Assembly: GCA_015039365.1 (NCBI GenBank)
Contig: WION01000216.1
Location: forward strand, 1-64,000
Length of the DNA: 64,000 nucleotides
Source of the DNA: Amanita rubescens
Lineage: Eukaryota; Basidiomycota; Agaricomycetes; Agaricales; Amanitaceae
Direction: 5' to 3'
Part shown: positions 47,583 to 56,592 of the stretch, piece after piece
Layout of the letters: every line of letters begins with the position of its first letter
Numbering within the stretch: position 1 is the stretch's first letter
Program-made: the position numbers and the translations under genes
The notes under the pieces: generated by a model
Databases searched by the model: none
What the model was told of the DNA's origin: nothing
Seen by the model: only the letters and a program-made list of their open reading frames with translations

Positions 47583-47600
47583 TGGAGCCCACCGCGAGGG
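47583..47600 (+). promoter_or_regulatory. Candidate primer binding site
   Basis: TGGAGCCCACCGCGAGGG begins two bases after the 5' LTR. Starting with TGG, it could pair with the CCA end of a tRNA. Which tRNA is not known. Confidence 0.5.
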
Positions 47601-48211
47601 GCTCTTAGGTCTGTGCCCCAGCCATTCGTCCTCACCGTCCTGCAGCGCAGAAGGCATCGGAAAAGTTTCCATCTCAGTTAGGTCCACGCCGAGCTAGGCC
47701 CGCCGAACCTCAGCCAGGACCATCCAGCCGACCACACGTTCCTTGGTCTTCTCGGAAGCCGACTACTCCTCAGCCTCCACCCCCTGCTCCTAAACAGCCT
47801 CAACCCGAACCACCAACAGATCCTCCGTCATCCGATCTCTCTACTAGTTCAGCCGACGAAGACTTGCACCTTCCGGGAACATTTCCCCTACCGATCAGAG
47901 ATCCAACACCTGCCGACCTTTCCTCGTTTCTAGACCTATCCGCACTCCTTGCACCGCAGTCTCCTTCACTTCTTGGCACCTCGACTCCGAAATCACTTCA
48001 ACCGGCTCATTCACAGCACGTGCCCACTGCTTTTAGTCTATTTCCGAACTTGCCACCGCTCTCGCCCTTGACACCGATACCTGATCCGCTTACCCCTGAG
48101 CCAACCCGTCCTGCCTCACCTCGTCCTGCATCCCGTCCTACCTCGCCTACCCCTACACCGCCTCCACCTACACCATCTCGTTCTCCCTCACCTCCTCCTA
48201 CCAAAAGCAAC

Positions 48212-50005
48212 ATGGCTACCCCGACCCGTATGCCTATCCAGACTAGCAAAGAGGCGCCCCGTTTTCAGGGTGCCGCAAGCGGTCTTGAACGCTACCTCGA
48301 GGACATCGAGATGACTTGCGAAGACCGAGAACGCTCCGGAGACGCCGAGCTTGTTAAATGGGCGATCTATTACACAGACGAGAAATCCTCCGAAACTTGG
48401 ACAGCCACCAGGGACGCGCTAGCGGAACCAAAAGCTTGGGACGACTTTAAGAAAGCGATCCACGAGATCTACCCCGAGGCACAGCCCGATCGACGCCACA
48501 CCATTGCAGCATTGTGTACCATCACCGATCGCTACTCATCCCAGACCATTACCTCCGAGACTACTCTAGCCGAATACCACAGGGAGTTCTCCGGCACTGC
48601 TCAGTACCTCATAACTAAACACCGCATGACCGGCCGCGAGGCAAGCATCATGTACATGTCAGCCTTCGCTTCTGACATCAGGCCCGATATTACTACTCGG
48701 CTCACGATCAAATGCCCGGACGTCAGACCCGACGATGGCTACGATCTAAAAGAAATGAACAGCGCCGCACAATTCGTTATCAGCTCCAGACCTGCGATAG
48801 CACTCCTTGCAGCTACCACGCCTCCCACGCCTGCACCCGCGCCTGCGCCAGTCGCCCCTTCCTATCCAACCGCCGCTCCGACCGCACAGGCAGCAGAAAC
48901 TTTCGCCCAACGACTCTTCAACGGATGCATTTTCTGTGGAGATTCAGAGCACCGAACTCCTTGGTGCCGAGTCAGGGATGAATACGTCAGACAAGGCAAG
49001 ATCAGGCTAGTTGATGGCCGCATACAGCTCCTGAATGGCGAGGAACCGAATATGGATAAATACCGAATGCACGGACGATGGTTCAAAGAACGTGTTGATA
49101 AATGGCTTCAGGACAATCCACAGCCGAACACGCCGCAGCCACGCGTAGCCTCCGCTAACCTACTGGAGATCTCCGACCATGCCGAAACATTTGCAGCTGA
49201 ACAAAAGAAAAACTCTACCGCTATGCCCCGATCCAAGCAGACCCCCGCTCCGCCACAGCCCACGACACCGCCCGTCGCTTCCACGTCCAAAGGAAAAGAA
49301 AAAGATACACCCACTTTCAAGTTCCGCTCGCCGATCGATGACACAACCGCCGCCCAGCGAATCATAGACCATCTTCTCAGCCTACCCGTGACCCTAGCCG
49401 CTAAGGACCTCATTGCAATATCCCCGGCCGTCCAAAAAGACTTACGTCAATTGGTTACCGCCAAACGCATTGAATCCGCATCTAGCAATGAGGTCTCCGC
49501 CACTGAAACCGAGCCCCCGGAAGACGATCCGATCGATGTTCTCATGGCCACTACTAAGCCTATCGAGACCCTCCGAGTCGTAGACGGTACTTTCAGCGGA
49601 TCCGTCAAATGCGAATGCGTCGTCGACAACGGCTCTCAGATAATCGTCATCAGAAAGGACAAATGGGAACGCACAGGCTCCGGCTATTCCGCTTCTAGGC
49701 GCATCATGATGGAAACCGCTAACGGCACATCGAACTGGACCCTTGGCATCACCGAAAACCTCACCCTGACTATCGGCGGATTACCGGTCCAAGTCCAGGC
49801 ATACATCGTGGAAGACGCACCTTACGAAGTTTTACTCGGCCGCCCATTCTTCACCCTGCTCTCCGCCGTCACCCGTGACTACCCCAATGGCAACCAGGAC
49901 ATCACGATCACCTGCCCCGAATCTAAAACCTCCGCCGTCCTTGTCACACGCCCGAGATCGTCCCGCAGCACATGCAGAGCACATACCGTCAAAACGGGTT
50001 TTTAA
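48212..50005 (+). CDS. gag: Ty3 Gag-protease polyprotein
   Basis: The first ATG with good context (AACATGGCT) is at 48212, giving 597 aa. The same frame is open back to about 47609 without an ATG (Pro/Ser-rich), so a non-AUG or spliced start is possible. The capsid-like region spans about residues 15-200. A CCHC knuckle (CIFCGDSEHRTPWC) follows near residue 240. A retropepsin-like domain near the end has VVDNGSQIIVI (active site D-N-G-S instead of D-T/S-G) and VLLGRPFF. It packages element RNA and processes polyproteins. The last codons, GGT TTT TAA, form a slippery site that links it to pol. Confidence 0.88.
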   Translation: MATPTRMPIQTSKEAPRFQGAASGLERYLEDIEMTCEDRERSGDAELVKWAIYYTDEKSSETWTATRDALAEPKAWDDFKKAIHEIYPEAQPDRRHTIAALCTITDRYSSQTITSETTLAEYHREFSGTAQYLITKHRMTGREASIMYMSAFASDIRPDITTRLTIKCPDVRPDDGYDLKEMNSAAQFVISSRPAIALLAATTPPTPAPAPAPVAPSYPTAAPTAQAAETFAQRLFNGCIFCGDSEHRTPWCRVRDEYVRQGKIRLVDGRIQLLNGEEPNMDKYRMHGRWFKERVDKWLQDNPQPNTPQPRVASANLLEISDHAETFAAEQKKNSTAMPRSKQTPAPPQPTTPPVASTSKGKEKDTPTFKFRSPIDDTTAAQRIIDHLLSLPVTLAAKDLIAISPAVQKDLRQLVTAKRIESASSNEVSATETEPPEDDPIDVLMATTKPIETLRVVDGTFSGSVKCECVVDNGSQIIVIRKDKWERTGSGYSASRRIMMETANGTSNWTLGITENLTLTIGGLPVQVQAYIVEDAPYEVLLGRPFFTLLSAVTRDYPNGNQDITITCPESKTSAVLVTRPRSSRSTCRAHTVKTGF

Positions 50006-53000
50006 TTGTCGATGAATCGCCCACACGGAGACGAGACGCTCGGAATCCGCAGTCGCCCACCAAACATGTCAATAATGAAGAACTGCCAAACGTACATACA
50101 TCTACGCCGCACATACACGATATCACACCTACAACCATCTTTAATCAACCGACGATCGCTAATCCCGCTGACCCCGATGCCACTACGCCAACGCCCGAAA
50201 CTACCGACGCGCCGACCGTTTACACAGTTGGAAAGGGAGACAACCCATACCACTTGTCGGAGGAGCATTTCTTGGACATGTTGACCGCGCCCAGAATGAT
50301 CGGTAATATACTCTTACCTTACAACGGACATATCAGTACTACAGAGCTCGAATTTAATTTTGTCCCCGCCGCCGAAACACTAGCATATAAGAAAGTCGCC
50401 AACCGAATTAAGCCAGTCGCTACCACGCTACCCGAGAAATTCCGAATTATCCGCCGCATACCATCCGATCCCCTCGCCAATCTCCCTACCCTTCCGACAC
50501 AGCCACCGGACTTTACCCCAGGAACCCGATACACCGAAGAACGAATGCAGGCACAAAATATCAACCCCACTGGATTCTTAACCGCCGAAGAAGAAAAGCT
50601 CATCCACCATCTAATCCGCATACACGAAAAAGGCTTCGCATGGACCGAAGCAGAGAAAGGGAAGTTCTCCGACGACTACTTCGACCCCGTGGTGATTCCG
50701 ACCATTGAACACGTGCCCTGGACGCTAAAGAACATGCCGATTCCGCCTGGCAAATACAACGAGATCGTACGCATCATCAAAGACAAAATCGCTTCCGGAG
50801 TCTACGAGCCGTCCAGCTCATCCTATCGGTCCCGCTGGTTCTGCGTTTACAAGAAAGACGGGAAATCATTGCGCATCGTCCACGACCTACAGCCGCTTAA
50901 CGCCGTCACTATCAAAGACTCTGGACAGCCGCCGAACGTAGAACTACTCGCCGAGTCATTTGGTGGGTACTCATGCTACGCTACCTTTGATCTATTCGTC
51001 GGTTTTGACCAGCGCCGCCTTGCCACCGAATCCCGAGACCTTACGACCTTCCAAACGCCTCTCGGTACCTTCCGCCTCACGTCTATTCCGATGGGATACA
51101 CCAACTCGATGCAGATCCAGCACGGCGACCTCACCTATATCCTTCAAGATGAAATTCCGCATGTCACCAAACCCTTCGTCGACGACTGCCCCTGTAAAGG
51201 ACCGAAAACCCGCTACGAGCTCCCCGACGGAACCTTCGAGACCATCCCCGAAAATTCTGGCATCCGACGCTTCGTATGGGAACACATCCAGAACATTAAC
51301 CGAGTTATCCAACGCGTCAAACACGCCGGCGGTACCTTTTCCGGAAAGAAGTCATTTTTCTGTATTCCAGAAGCTATCGTCGTCGGACACAAATGCACTT
51401 ACGAAGGACGCCTTCCGGACGACTCACGAATCGAAAAGATCAGGAACTGGCCTATCCCCGAATCTATCACCGAAGTTAGAGGTTTTCTAGGAACTATGGG
51501 CACCATCCGCATCTACGTCAAAGACTATGCCGAACACGCTCGCTCACTCTCGGAACTCCTACGGAAGGGCGTCGAGTTCGAATTTATTGGTCACCATATC
51601 GCCGCCTTCGAGAACCTCAAGCTCATCGCTATCAATTGCAACGCCATCCGAGGCATCGACTACGAATCACTTCTCGAGGTTATCCTAGCCGTCGACTCAT
51701 CCTGGTACGCTGTCGGATACTGGCTATCACAGATCGGTCCCGACAAGAAGCGCTATCCGAACCGCTATGGATCTATTACCTTCAACGAGCGAGAACAACG
51801 ATACTCCCAGGCCAAACTCGAGCTTTACGGACTCTTCCGCGCGCTCAAAGCTACCCGGATATTCATCATCGGCGTCAAAAATCTTGTGGTCGAGGTGGAC
51901 GCTAAGTATATTAAAGGAATGATCAATAACCCGGATATCCAGCCGAATAACACGATTAACAGATGGATAGCAGGAATCCTCCTCTTCGACTTCAAACTTC
52001 GCCACGTCTCCGCAAAGAAGCACACTCCCGCCGACGGATTATCTAGGCGCCGAGCATCTGAAGAGGACGAGCCTCCAGACGACTCCGACCCGGACGACTG
52101 GATTGACGAAGCTAACGCATTCTGTATCGAGGCCGCCAACTGGACTTTCAAGCCGCACCTCACCGCCGCATGCTATGCCACCGGAACTGACGGCCCCGAC
52201 ATATTCTCCCGATCCGAAAAACAGCTAGCCCGAGACGCCGACATACTCAGGATTGAAGCCTACCTCAAAAACCCGCAACGGCCGCCCGACATGTCAGCCG
52301 ATCGATTCCGACAATGGCTCAACAAGGCCAAGCGATTCTTTATTCAAGGCGACCGGCTCTGGTACCGAGACGATCACCGCCGACACAAGCTCGTCATCCT
52401 CAACAACTCCAAGCGACTACAGATCATACAGGAAGCACACGATGACACCGGACACAAAGGCATCTTCGCGACTCGCGCTCGTATCCGAGACCGTTTCTGG
52501 TGGTCCTCCCTTGACTACGACGTTAAATGGTACGTCCGGACGTGTCATAACTGCCAGATCCGAAACGCCCAACGCCTACACATTCCGCCGACTGTTCCAG
52601 AGCCCAGAGGTCTCTTCCGAATCGTACACATGGACACCATGAAGATGCCAGCATCCGGCGGATTTACCTACATCACGCAAGCAAGATGCTCTCTCTCCGC
52701 ATGGCCCGAGTACAAAATGCTCCGCTCCGAAAACGCAACAGCTATCGCCAAGTTCATATTCGAAGATATTCTCTGCCGCCACGGAGCCATAGAAGTCATT
52801 GTCACCGACAACGGAACGCCATATGTAGCTGCTCTAGAAGTCCTCCGCCACCGATACGGTATCAACCACATCCGAATATCCCCGTACAACTCACAGGCCA
52901 ATGGCATCGTCGAACGCCGACATTTTGACGTCCGAGAATCTCTCATCAAAGCAGCCGACGGTAAACCCGAGAAGTGGAGTCAAGTCGCGCCATCCGTATT

Positions 53001-53652
53001 CTGGGCCGAGCGCATTACGATACACCCATCTACCGGCTACAGCCCATACTTCATCGCCCACGGAACCGAGCCGACGCTGCCCCTCGACATCTCGGAAGCC
53101 ACTTACCTTTGCCCGCCGATTACATCCGAGCTCTCGAGACAGGACTTGCTCGCCCACCGTGCCCGACAGCTACAGAAACATCCGGCCGATCTCAAAATCA
53201 TCCGCGACAAAGTCTACAAGTCCCGGCTTAACGCCGTTCGCAAGCTTGAGCAGCGCTTCCAGCATACGATCAAGAACTTCCGCTTCAAGAAGGGAGATTT
53301 AGTCCTCGTCCGTAATAACAAGATCGATATGGAACTCGATCGTAAAACAAAACCCCGGTACCTCGGACCGATGGTCGTTATCCGGAAAACCCAAGGAGGA
53401 TCGTATATACTCGCCGAGACCGATGGAACCCTTTCTAAGTTACGGTACGCAGCCAAACGTTTAATTCCTTACCGATCACGCAGTATTGCACCGGGTGAGC
53501 GGCTTTCACAATTACTTAATAGATCCGATGAGGAGCTTTATACGATGACACACGACTCGCCCGACGAAGCCTCCCTCGCTGACAGCGATGGTGATGGTTT
53601 CATTGATGAGGCACTAACGGAGGTCGATGACCTACCCGAGTCTGAACTCTGA
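49972..53652 (+). CDS. pol: Ty3 Pol polyprotein (reverse transcriptase, RNase H, integrase)
   Basis: 1226 codons from the first ATG; probably made as a Gag-Pol fusion by -1 frameshift at 49996. RT shows WFCVYKKDGKSLRIVHDLQP, RLTSIPMGYTNS and the catalytic VTKPFVDDCPCKG (FVDD). RNase H follows (VDSSWYAVGYWL; LVVEVDAKYIKGM; HTPADGLSRR). Integrase has an HHCC zinc region (HDDTGH ... CHNCQ) and a DDE core (HMDTMKM; VTDNGTPY; QANGIVERRH; 34 residues between second D and E). The C-terminal domain has FKKGDLVLVRNNK and KPRYLGPMVVI; I see no chromodomain. RT before integrase places it in Ty3/gypsy. The frame is uninterrupted, so it may be functional. Confidence 0.93.
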   Translation: MQSTYRQNGFLIVDESPTRRRDARNPQSPTKHVNNEELPNVHTSTPHIHDITPTTIFNQPTIANPADPDATTPTPETTDAPTVYTVGKGDNPYHLSEEHFLDMLTAPRMIGNILLPYNGHISTTELEFNFVPAAETLAYKKVANRIKPVATTLPEKFRIIRRIPSDPLANLPTLPTQPPDFTPGTRYTEERMQAQNINPTGFLTAEEEKLIHHLIRIHEKGFAWTEAEKGKFSDDYFDPVVIPTIEHVPWTLKNMPIPPGKYNEIVRIIKDKIASGVYEPSSSSYRSRWFCVYKKDGKSLRIVHDLQPLNAVTIKDSGQPPNVELLAESFGGYSCYATFDLFVGFDQRRLATESRDLTTFQTPLGTFRLTSIPMGYTNSMQIQHGDLTYILQDEIPHVTKPFVDDCPCKGPKTRYELPDGTFETIPENSGIRRFVWEHIQNINRVIQRVKHAGGTFSGKKSFFCIPEAIVVGHKCTYEGRLPDDSRIEKIRNWPIPESITEVRGFLGTMGTIRIYVKDYAEHARSLSELLRKGVEFEFIGHHIAAFENLKLIAINCNAIRGIDYESLLEVILAVDSSWYAVGYWLSQIGPDKKRYPNRYGSITFNEREQRYSQAKLELYGLFRALKATRIFIIGVKNLVVEVDAKYIKGMINNPDIQPNNTINRWIAGILLFDFKLRHVSAKKHTPADGLSRRRASEEDEPPDDSDPDDWIDEANAFCIEAANWTFKPHLTAACYATGTDGPDIFSRSEKQLARDADILRIEAYLKNPQRPPDMSADRFRQWLNKAKRFFIQGDRLWYRDDHRRHKLVILNNSKRLQIIQEAHDDTGHKGIFATRARIRDRFWWSSLDYDVKWYVRTCHNCQIRNAQRLHIPPTVPEPRGLFRIVHMDTMKMPASGGFTYITQARCSLSAWPEYKMLRSENATAIAKFIFEDILCRHGAIEVIVTDNGTPYVAALEVLRHRYGINHIRISPYNSQANGIVERRHFDVRESLIKAADGKPEKWSQVAPSVFWAERITIHPSTGYSPYFIAHGTEPTLPLDISEATYLCPPITSELSRQDLLAHRARQLQKHPADLKIIRDKVYKSRLNAVRKLEQRFQHTIKNFRFKKGDLVLVRNNKIDMELDRKTKPRYLGPMVVIRKTQGGSYILAETDGTLSKLRYAAKRLIPYRSRSIAPGERLSQLLNRSDEELYTMTHDSPDEASLADSDGDGFIDEALTEVDDLPESEL
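49996..50002 (+). promoter_or_regulatory. -1 ribosomal frameshift heptamer GGGTTTT at the gag stop
   Basis: In the gag frame the bases read G GGT TTT followed directly by TAA (50003-50005). This fits the X XXY YYZ rule for simultaneous slippage by one base. The pol ORF lies in the -1 frame, overlaps gag by 34 bases and continues with LIVDES. Confidence 0.7.
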
Positions 53653-53762
53653 ATGCTCCGAGGATATGCATATAGTTTTCGCTACAAAGTACAGGTACAT
53701 TCGTTTAATCACTTCTTATTACAGGAGCCCGCGACGAGCACCGAACCTGAGTCCTCCGAATC

Positions 53763-54953
53763 CTACGCCTTGCCCTTGCCCTTGCCCTTGCTCTTGCTCT
53801 TCGCCTGGGGAACCTCCTCGGCCATCTCCTCCCTTAGCTCCTTCATGTCTGCCTGCAGGTCCTCCACTGACCGCTTGTAAAGGTCCTGGAATCTCGTCAG
53901 CTTCCTCTCCAGCCTGCCGATACGATCCTCATAGCCCGCCTTCGTCTTACCCGCTCCCGAACCGCCTTCAGAACCCGTCTCCACGTCACCGGCCTCCTTC
54001 AGATCTGTCTTGCTACGCCTACGCGGAGGTTGCTCCTCCGGACTACTCCCAACCTCGATCTTCCGTTTATCCGACCGAGACGGCGTCTTCACCGACGAGC
54101 CCGATACCCCAAGTGCGCCTACACCTCGTGCCAAAGACGACGGAATGCTCTTAGCAGCCGACGACGCGACGCTTGAGGATCGCACGACAGGAGCATCCGC
54201 ACCAGGCATGGCGCACCTTACCTTCTTCGCTCGACAGAGATCGCATGCCGTATGGTCGCTGGAGAAGACACAGGCCTTATTCAGCCTTACGCAAGTTTCG
54301 CAGCACTGCGATTCGGGCATCAGCTGAGGGACCGCGACATAGTCCATCACCAACGTACCTGTTGAAGGGAAATCAACTCTGAACCGACAGCCGGAGCGAC
54401 CTTACTGCGTGTAGTACGAGGCCTCAGCGCAGGTCTCTTGAAATCGACGACTGGCACTTCTGGGACAGTTTGACGGCCAGCAGGCGCACCCGCATGCGAC
54501 GACCTTTCTAGGACGCTACTTCGTGCAACCGAACCGGAACTGATATGGCTCGCAGAGTCCTCTGGACGCAAACTCGCCCCGGAGGAGGACCTTGCCAGGT
54601 TCACCGTTGTACTAAGTTCTCGTAGACCGACGCCGAGCTTATCGTACTGGACGAGGCCATCCGTGATGACTGAAACAAGCTTTGTCGTTGACCCCGCATC
54701 TGCAAGCTCCCGGCTATACGTCCGGATCTTCTCCTGGACACGATTAGTTTCCGCCAACAACAACGTACCCCTTACTCACCACGTCGTTCTTCGCCAGCTC
54801 TAGCCATTTCCGGACATCCCCCTCATTGCTCAAGTTTACTTCCCCCTCTGGCACATCCAGCAACCGCTCGCCAAACGCCTCGACGTGCTTGTCCAGCTTG
54901 CGCGCTATCAGCTTCGTGACACTGCTCCCACCGCCTGCGGATACGGCCGACAT
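53763..54953 (-). CDS. Antisense three-exon accessory gene: Zn2Cys6-like, coiled-coil protein
   Basis: It lies inside the Ty3 element between pol and the 3' LTR, on the opposite strand. Exons 54953-54780, 54733-54359 and 54323-53763 total 1110 nt (369 aa). Both introns (46 nt, GTGAGT...CTAAT...CAG; 35 nt, GTACGT...CAG) are phase 0 and remove stops. Residues 1-58 are helical-looking (LIARKLDKHVEAFGERLL). A Ser-rich linker follows. At residues 191-220 comes CETCVRLNKAC and CDLCRAKKVRC: C-x2-C-x6-C-x8-C-x2-C-x6-C, the Zn2Cys6 spacing, with the basic ACDxCRxKKxxC half in second place. Basic patches (SDKRKIEV, PPRRRSKTD), a coiled coil (EDRIGRLERKLTRFQDLYKR) and a KSKSKGKGKGKA tail follow. DNA binding in the nucleus is inference. 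The 35-nt intron is unusually short. Confidence 0.72.
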
Positions 54954-55047
54954 GATTGTAGAAGAGGAAGAGAAGAACCCACCCTCCACTCCCCTCTATC
55001 TCTTATCGCCCTCTTATCTCCTCGGACCTGACCAGGAGGTCAGTATT

Positions 55048-55063
55048 AAAAGACCCCGGGAGG
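55048..55063 (+). promoter_or_regulatory. Candidate polypurine tract of the Ty3 element
   Basis: AAAAGACCCCGGGAGG lies directly before the 3' LTR. Only the last six bases (GGGAGG) are all purine, so the tract is short or atypical. Confidence 0.4.
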
Positions 55064-55550
55064 TGTAACGAGCCGGTTCCGGCTACGTTGGAACCGAACA
55101 CCGAAGCGCACCGCATTCCGATTCTCGGCATCACATCACGCATCACGGAAGCTTCCAAAGTCAAACCTTCGCGCCAACGACCTTCGGCCACATTCCGACA
55201 GGGCCATTCCCGCAACTTGAGCGATATTCGAACGCAACGGGGCACCTAGACGCGCACGGACCAACGGACTCGGAGGAAGGCTCGTCGCAGGTAAGCCTCA
55301 TGTCCTCGTAGTATATATACGGCATTGTCTGTAGTAGTTGGACATCGAATATACAGCCGGTCTCACTTCCGCTCTCTTTCTCGTTCCCTTGCGTCCGATT
55401 TCCGTTCTCCTTCTCGCTCGGTGACTCGGTCACCGTTCCGTTCCTTCTCCTTCGCTCTCGGCACTCTATCGCACTTAAGCACATCGGTCAGACCTCCGTA
55501 GCCCCTTTGGCCGAACACTGTTCCACGTCGGCCTTCTCTTTATTGTTTCA
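55064..55550 (+). repeat. 3' LTR of the Ty3 element
   Basis: 487 bp, same as the 5' LTR except A at 55157. It is followed by GCGG, the second copy of the target duplication. The antisense gene starts only 110 bp from this LTR, which could supply its promoter. Confidence 0.93.
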
Positions 55551-56032
55551 GCGGGAACGTATGAGGGAGGTAGGCTGTTCGAGGTTCCCTCCTTGGTTCA
55601 ATTCGTCACAAGGGTCAATTGCAATGTTGGTTCCTCGAGGCGTTTCAGAAGCGAGGGTTGACAATCTCGTTTGGACAGGCTGGGATCCTGCAGTTGTTCC
55701 AGCAGTGGGATCAATTTCGTCCATCTGACTCTGTTTTGAGGCTTGTCTAGAGGATTCATGCTCATCTTCAATTTGCACCAAGAATTGGATGACAGCATCA
55801 TTCCCTTGAGAGCCTGGTGTAGTTGAATCTGGAATTGCTGCGAATAAGCTAAGAATTGCGTTGGTCTTAGTCAGATCTCCTCGTCAAAACTGATCAACAA
55901 TCCGTTCCGAAGTGTCAATGATTGAAATTCTTTCTGCGTCGTTGAGACCACCGAATAAATCCAAAGTTTCAGTAGTGTCTGGATGATCAGTGGAATTGTT
56001 CAGCATTGATCAAAGATGGTGACAACAGATAA

Positions 56033-56592
56033 TAGCGCAAAATTGATGTAGATGAAGGAAACTCGTGAAGAATGCTGTTGCAAGAGCAGAAATCAGTAAA
56101 CTGTGTGAAACGGGAAGAAAGGCATGGGTAAGGGACAACCAACCTGGTGGGAGTGTTGGATGTGAGACATGACACGTGACGTTAACAGGGACCCTCGGCA
56201 AACGTGCGAGGGGAGTCTTGTATTTCGTAGTTACTTATACTACATAGGAACAAAGGGAATAGGAATAAAAGGAATAGTAGGAAATATGTACAGTGGCAAG
56301 CAAAAAAGGGGGGCGTGCCCAGCACGCAACTTCCGCATGTGCATCACACATCAGTGGTGGGCTCGGAATTTGCCGGTATTCACTAACAGGGAGGAACAAA
56401 CAGGACCACGTGTGAGACATCAGTTGGTTCTGGTTTTCCCCCACCAACAAGTGTGTCGAGATCGGTTTGTGACAAGGTAGTAGCCACTTAAGTGGCACGT
56501 GAGGAGGGAGAAGGGCACGGCGGCATGAGAATGTGACGCGGCACAAGGTGTCACCTCCTTATTAGATTTCAGTAAACAAGTTTAAACCCACT
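56033..56592 (-). repeat. Split direct repeat A1 of the YR retroelement
   Basis: Matches A2 (40044-40343) in the same orientation once the 245-bp LTR at 56154-56398 is removed. It begins just outside the gag start and ends at GTTTAAACCCACTT against an AT-rich flank. Confidence 0.8.
56154..56398. mobile_element. Small solo LTR (245 bp) with target duplication GGGAG
   Basis: It runs TGTTGGATGTGAGACATGAC...GTATTCACTAACA. GGGAG stands on both sides (56149-56153 and 56399-56403). The A2 copy of the host repeat preserves the empty site (CTGGTGGGAGGAAC), proving it is an insertion. Confidence 0.87.

Larger units (their letters stand above)
47094..55550 (+). mobile_element. Complete, recent Ty3 (gypsy) LTR retrotransposon, 8457 bp
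   Basis: Two 487-bp LTRs (47094-47580 and 55064-55550) in direct orientation differ at one position by eye (G at 47187, A at 55157). GCGG flanks both ends (47090-47093 and 55551-55554) as a 4-bp target duplication. Inside are a primer-binding-site candidate, a gag-protease ORF, a pol ORF in order RT-RNase H-integrase (Ty3 order), an antisense three-exon gene, and a short purine tract before the 3' LTR. All ORFs are intact. It inserted into the gag gene of an older tyrosine-recombinase element. Confidence 0.93.
46040..56006 (-). pseudogene. gag-like gene of the Ngaro-like element, split by the Ty3 insertion
   Basis: The 5' part (56006-55551) starts MLNNSTDHPDTTETLDLF. It contains an in-frame TGA near 55890 and reaches LIRSRS at the Ty3 insertion. 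The 3' part (47093-46040) continues with PQDDSVNAKQVKFDKTKLPW, FPESEWLAIVKGHAVNFDKV and HDWAEVWYLFYEA, blocks I recognise from gag-like proteins of mushroom tyrosine-recombinase elements. Joining across the Ty3 element with one GCGG copy keeps the frame. A 635-bp LTR then interrupts the downstream spacer. Confidence 0.75.
38846..56592 (-). mobile_element. Tyrosine-recombinase (Ngaro/DIRS-type) retroelement with split direct repeats, dismembered by seven insertions
   Basis: Read on the minus strand the order is A1 (56592-56033), gag, RT/RNase H, tyrosine recombinase, B1 (40484-40344), A2 (40343-39952), B2 (39951-38846). A1 matches A2 and B1 matches B2, all in the same orientation: the A1-B1-A2-B2 split-direct-repeat layout of Ngaro/PAT-type elements. 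Both outer flanks are AT-rich. Seven later insertions account for about two thirds of the span: 38917-39869, 41153-41673, 42033-42807, 44660-45056, 45400-46034, 47094-55550 and 56154-56398. The underlying element would be about 5.6-6 kb. Its genes carry stop codons (mainly TGA/TAA) and frameshifts, so it is dead. Confidence 0.8.

Noticed and set aside
50002..52023. Long reading frames antisense to or out of frame with pol
   Set aside because: They are shadows of the strongly biased pol coding sequence; no independent motifs or splice signals.
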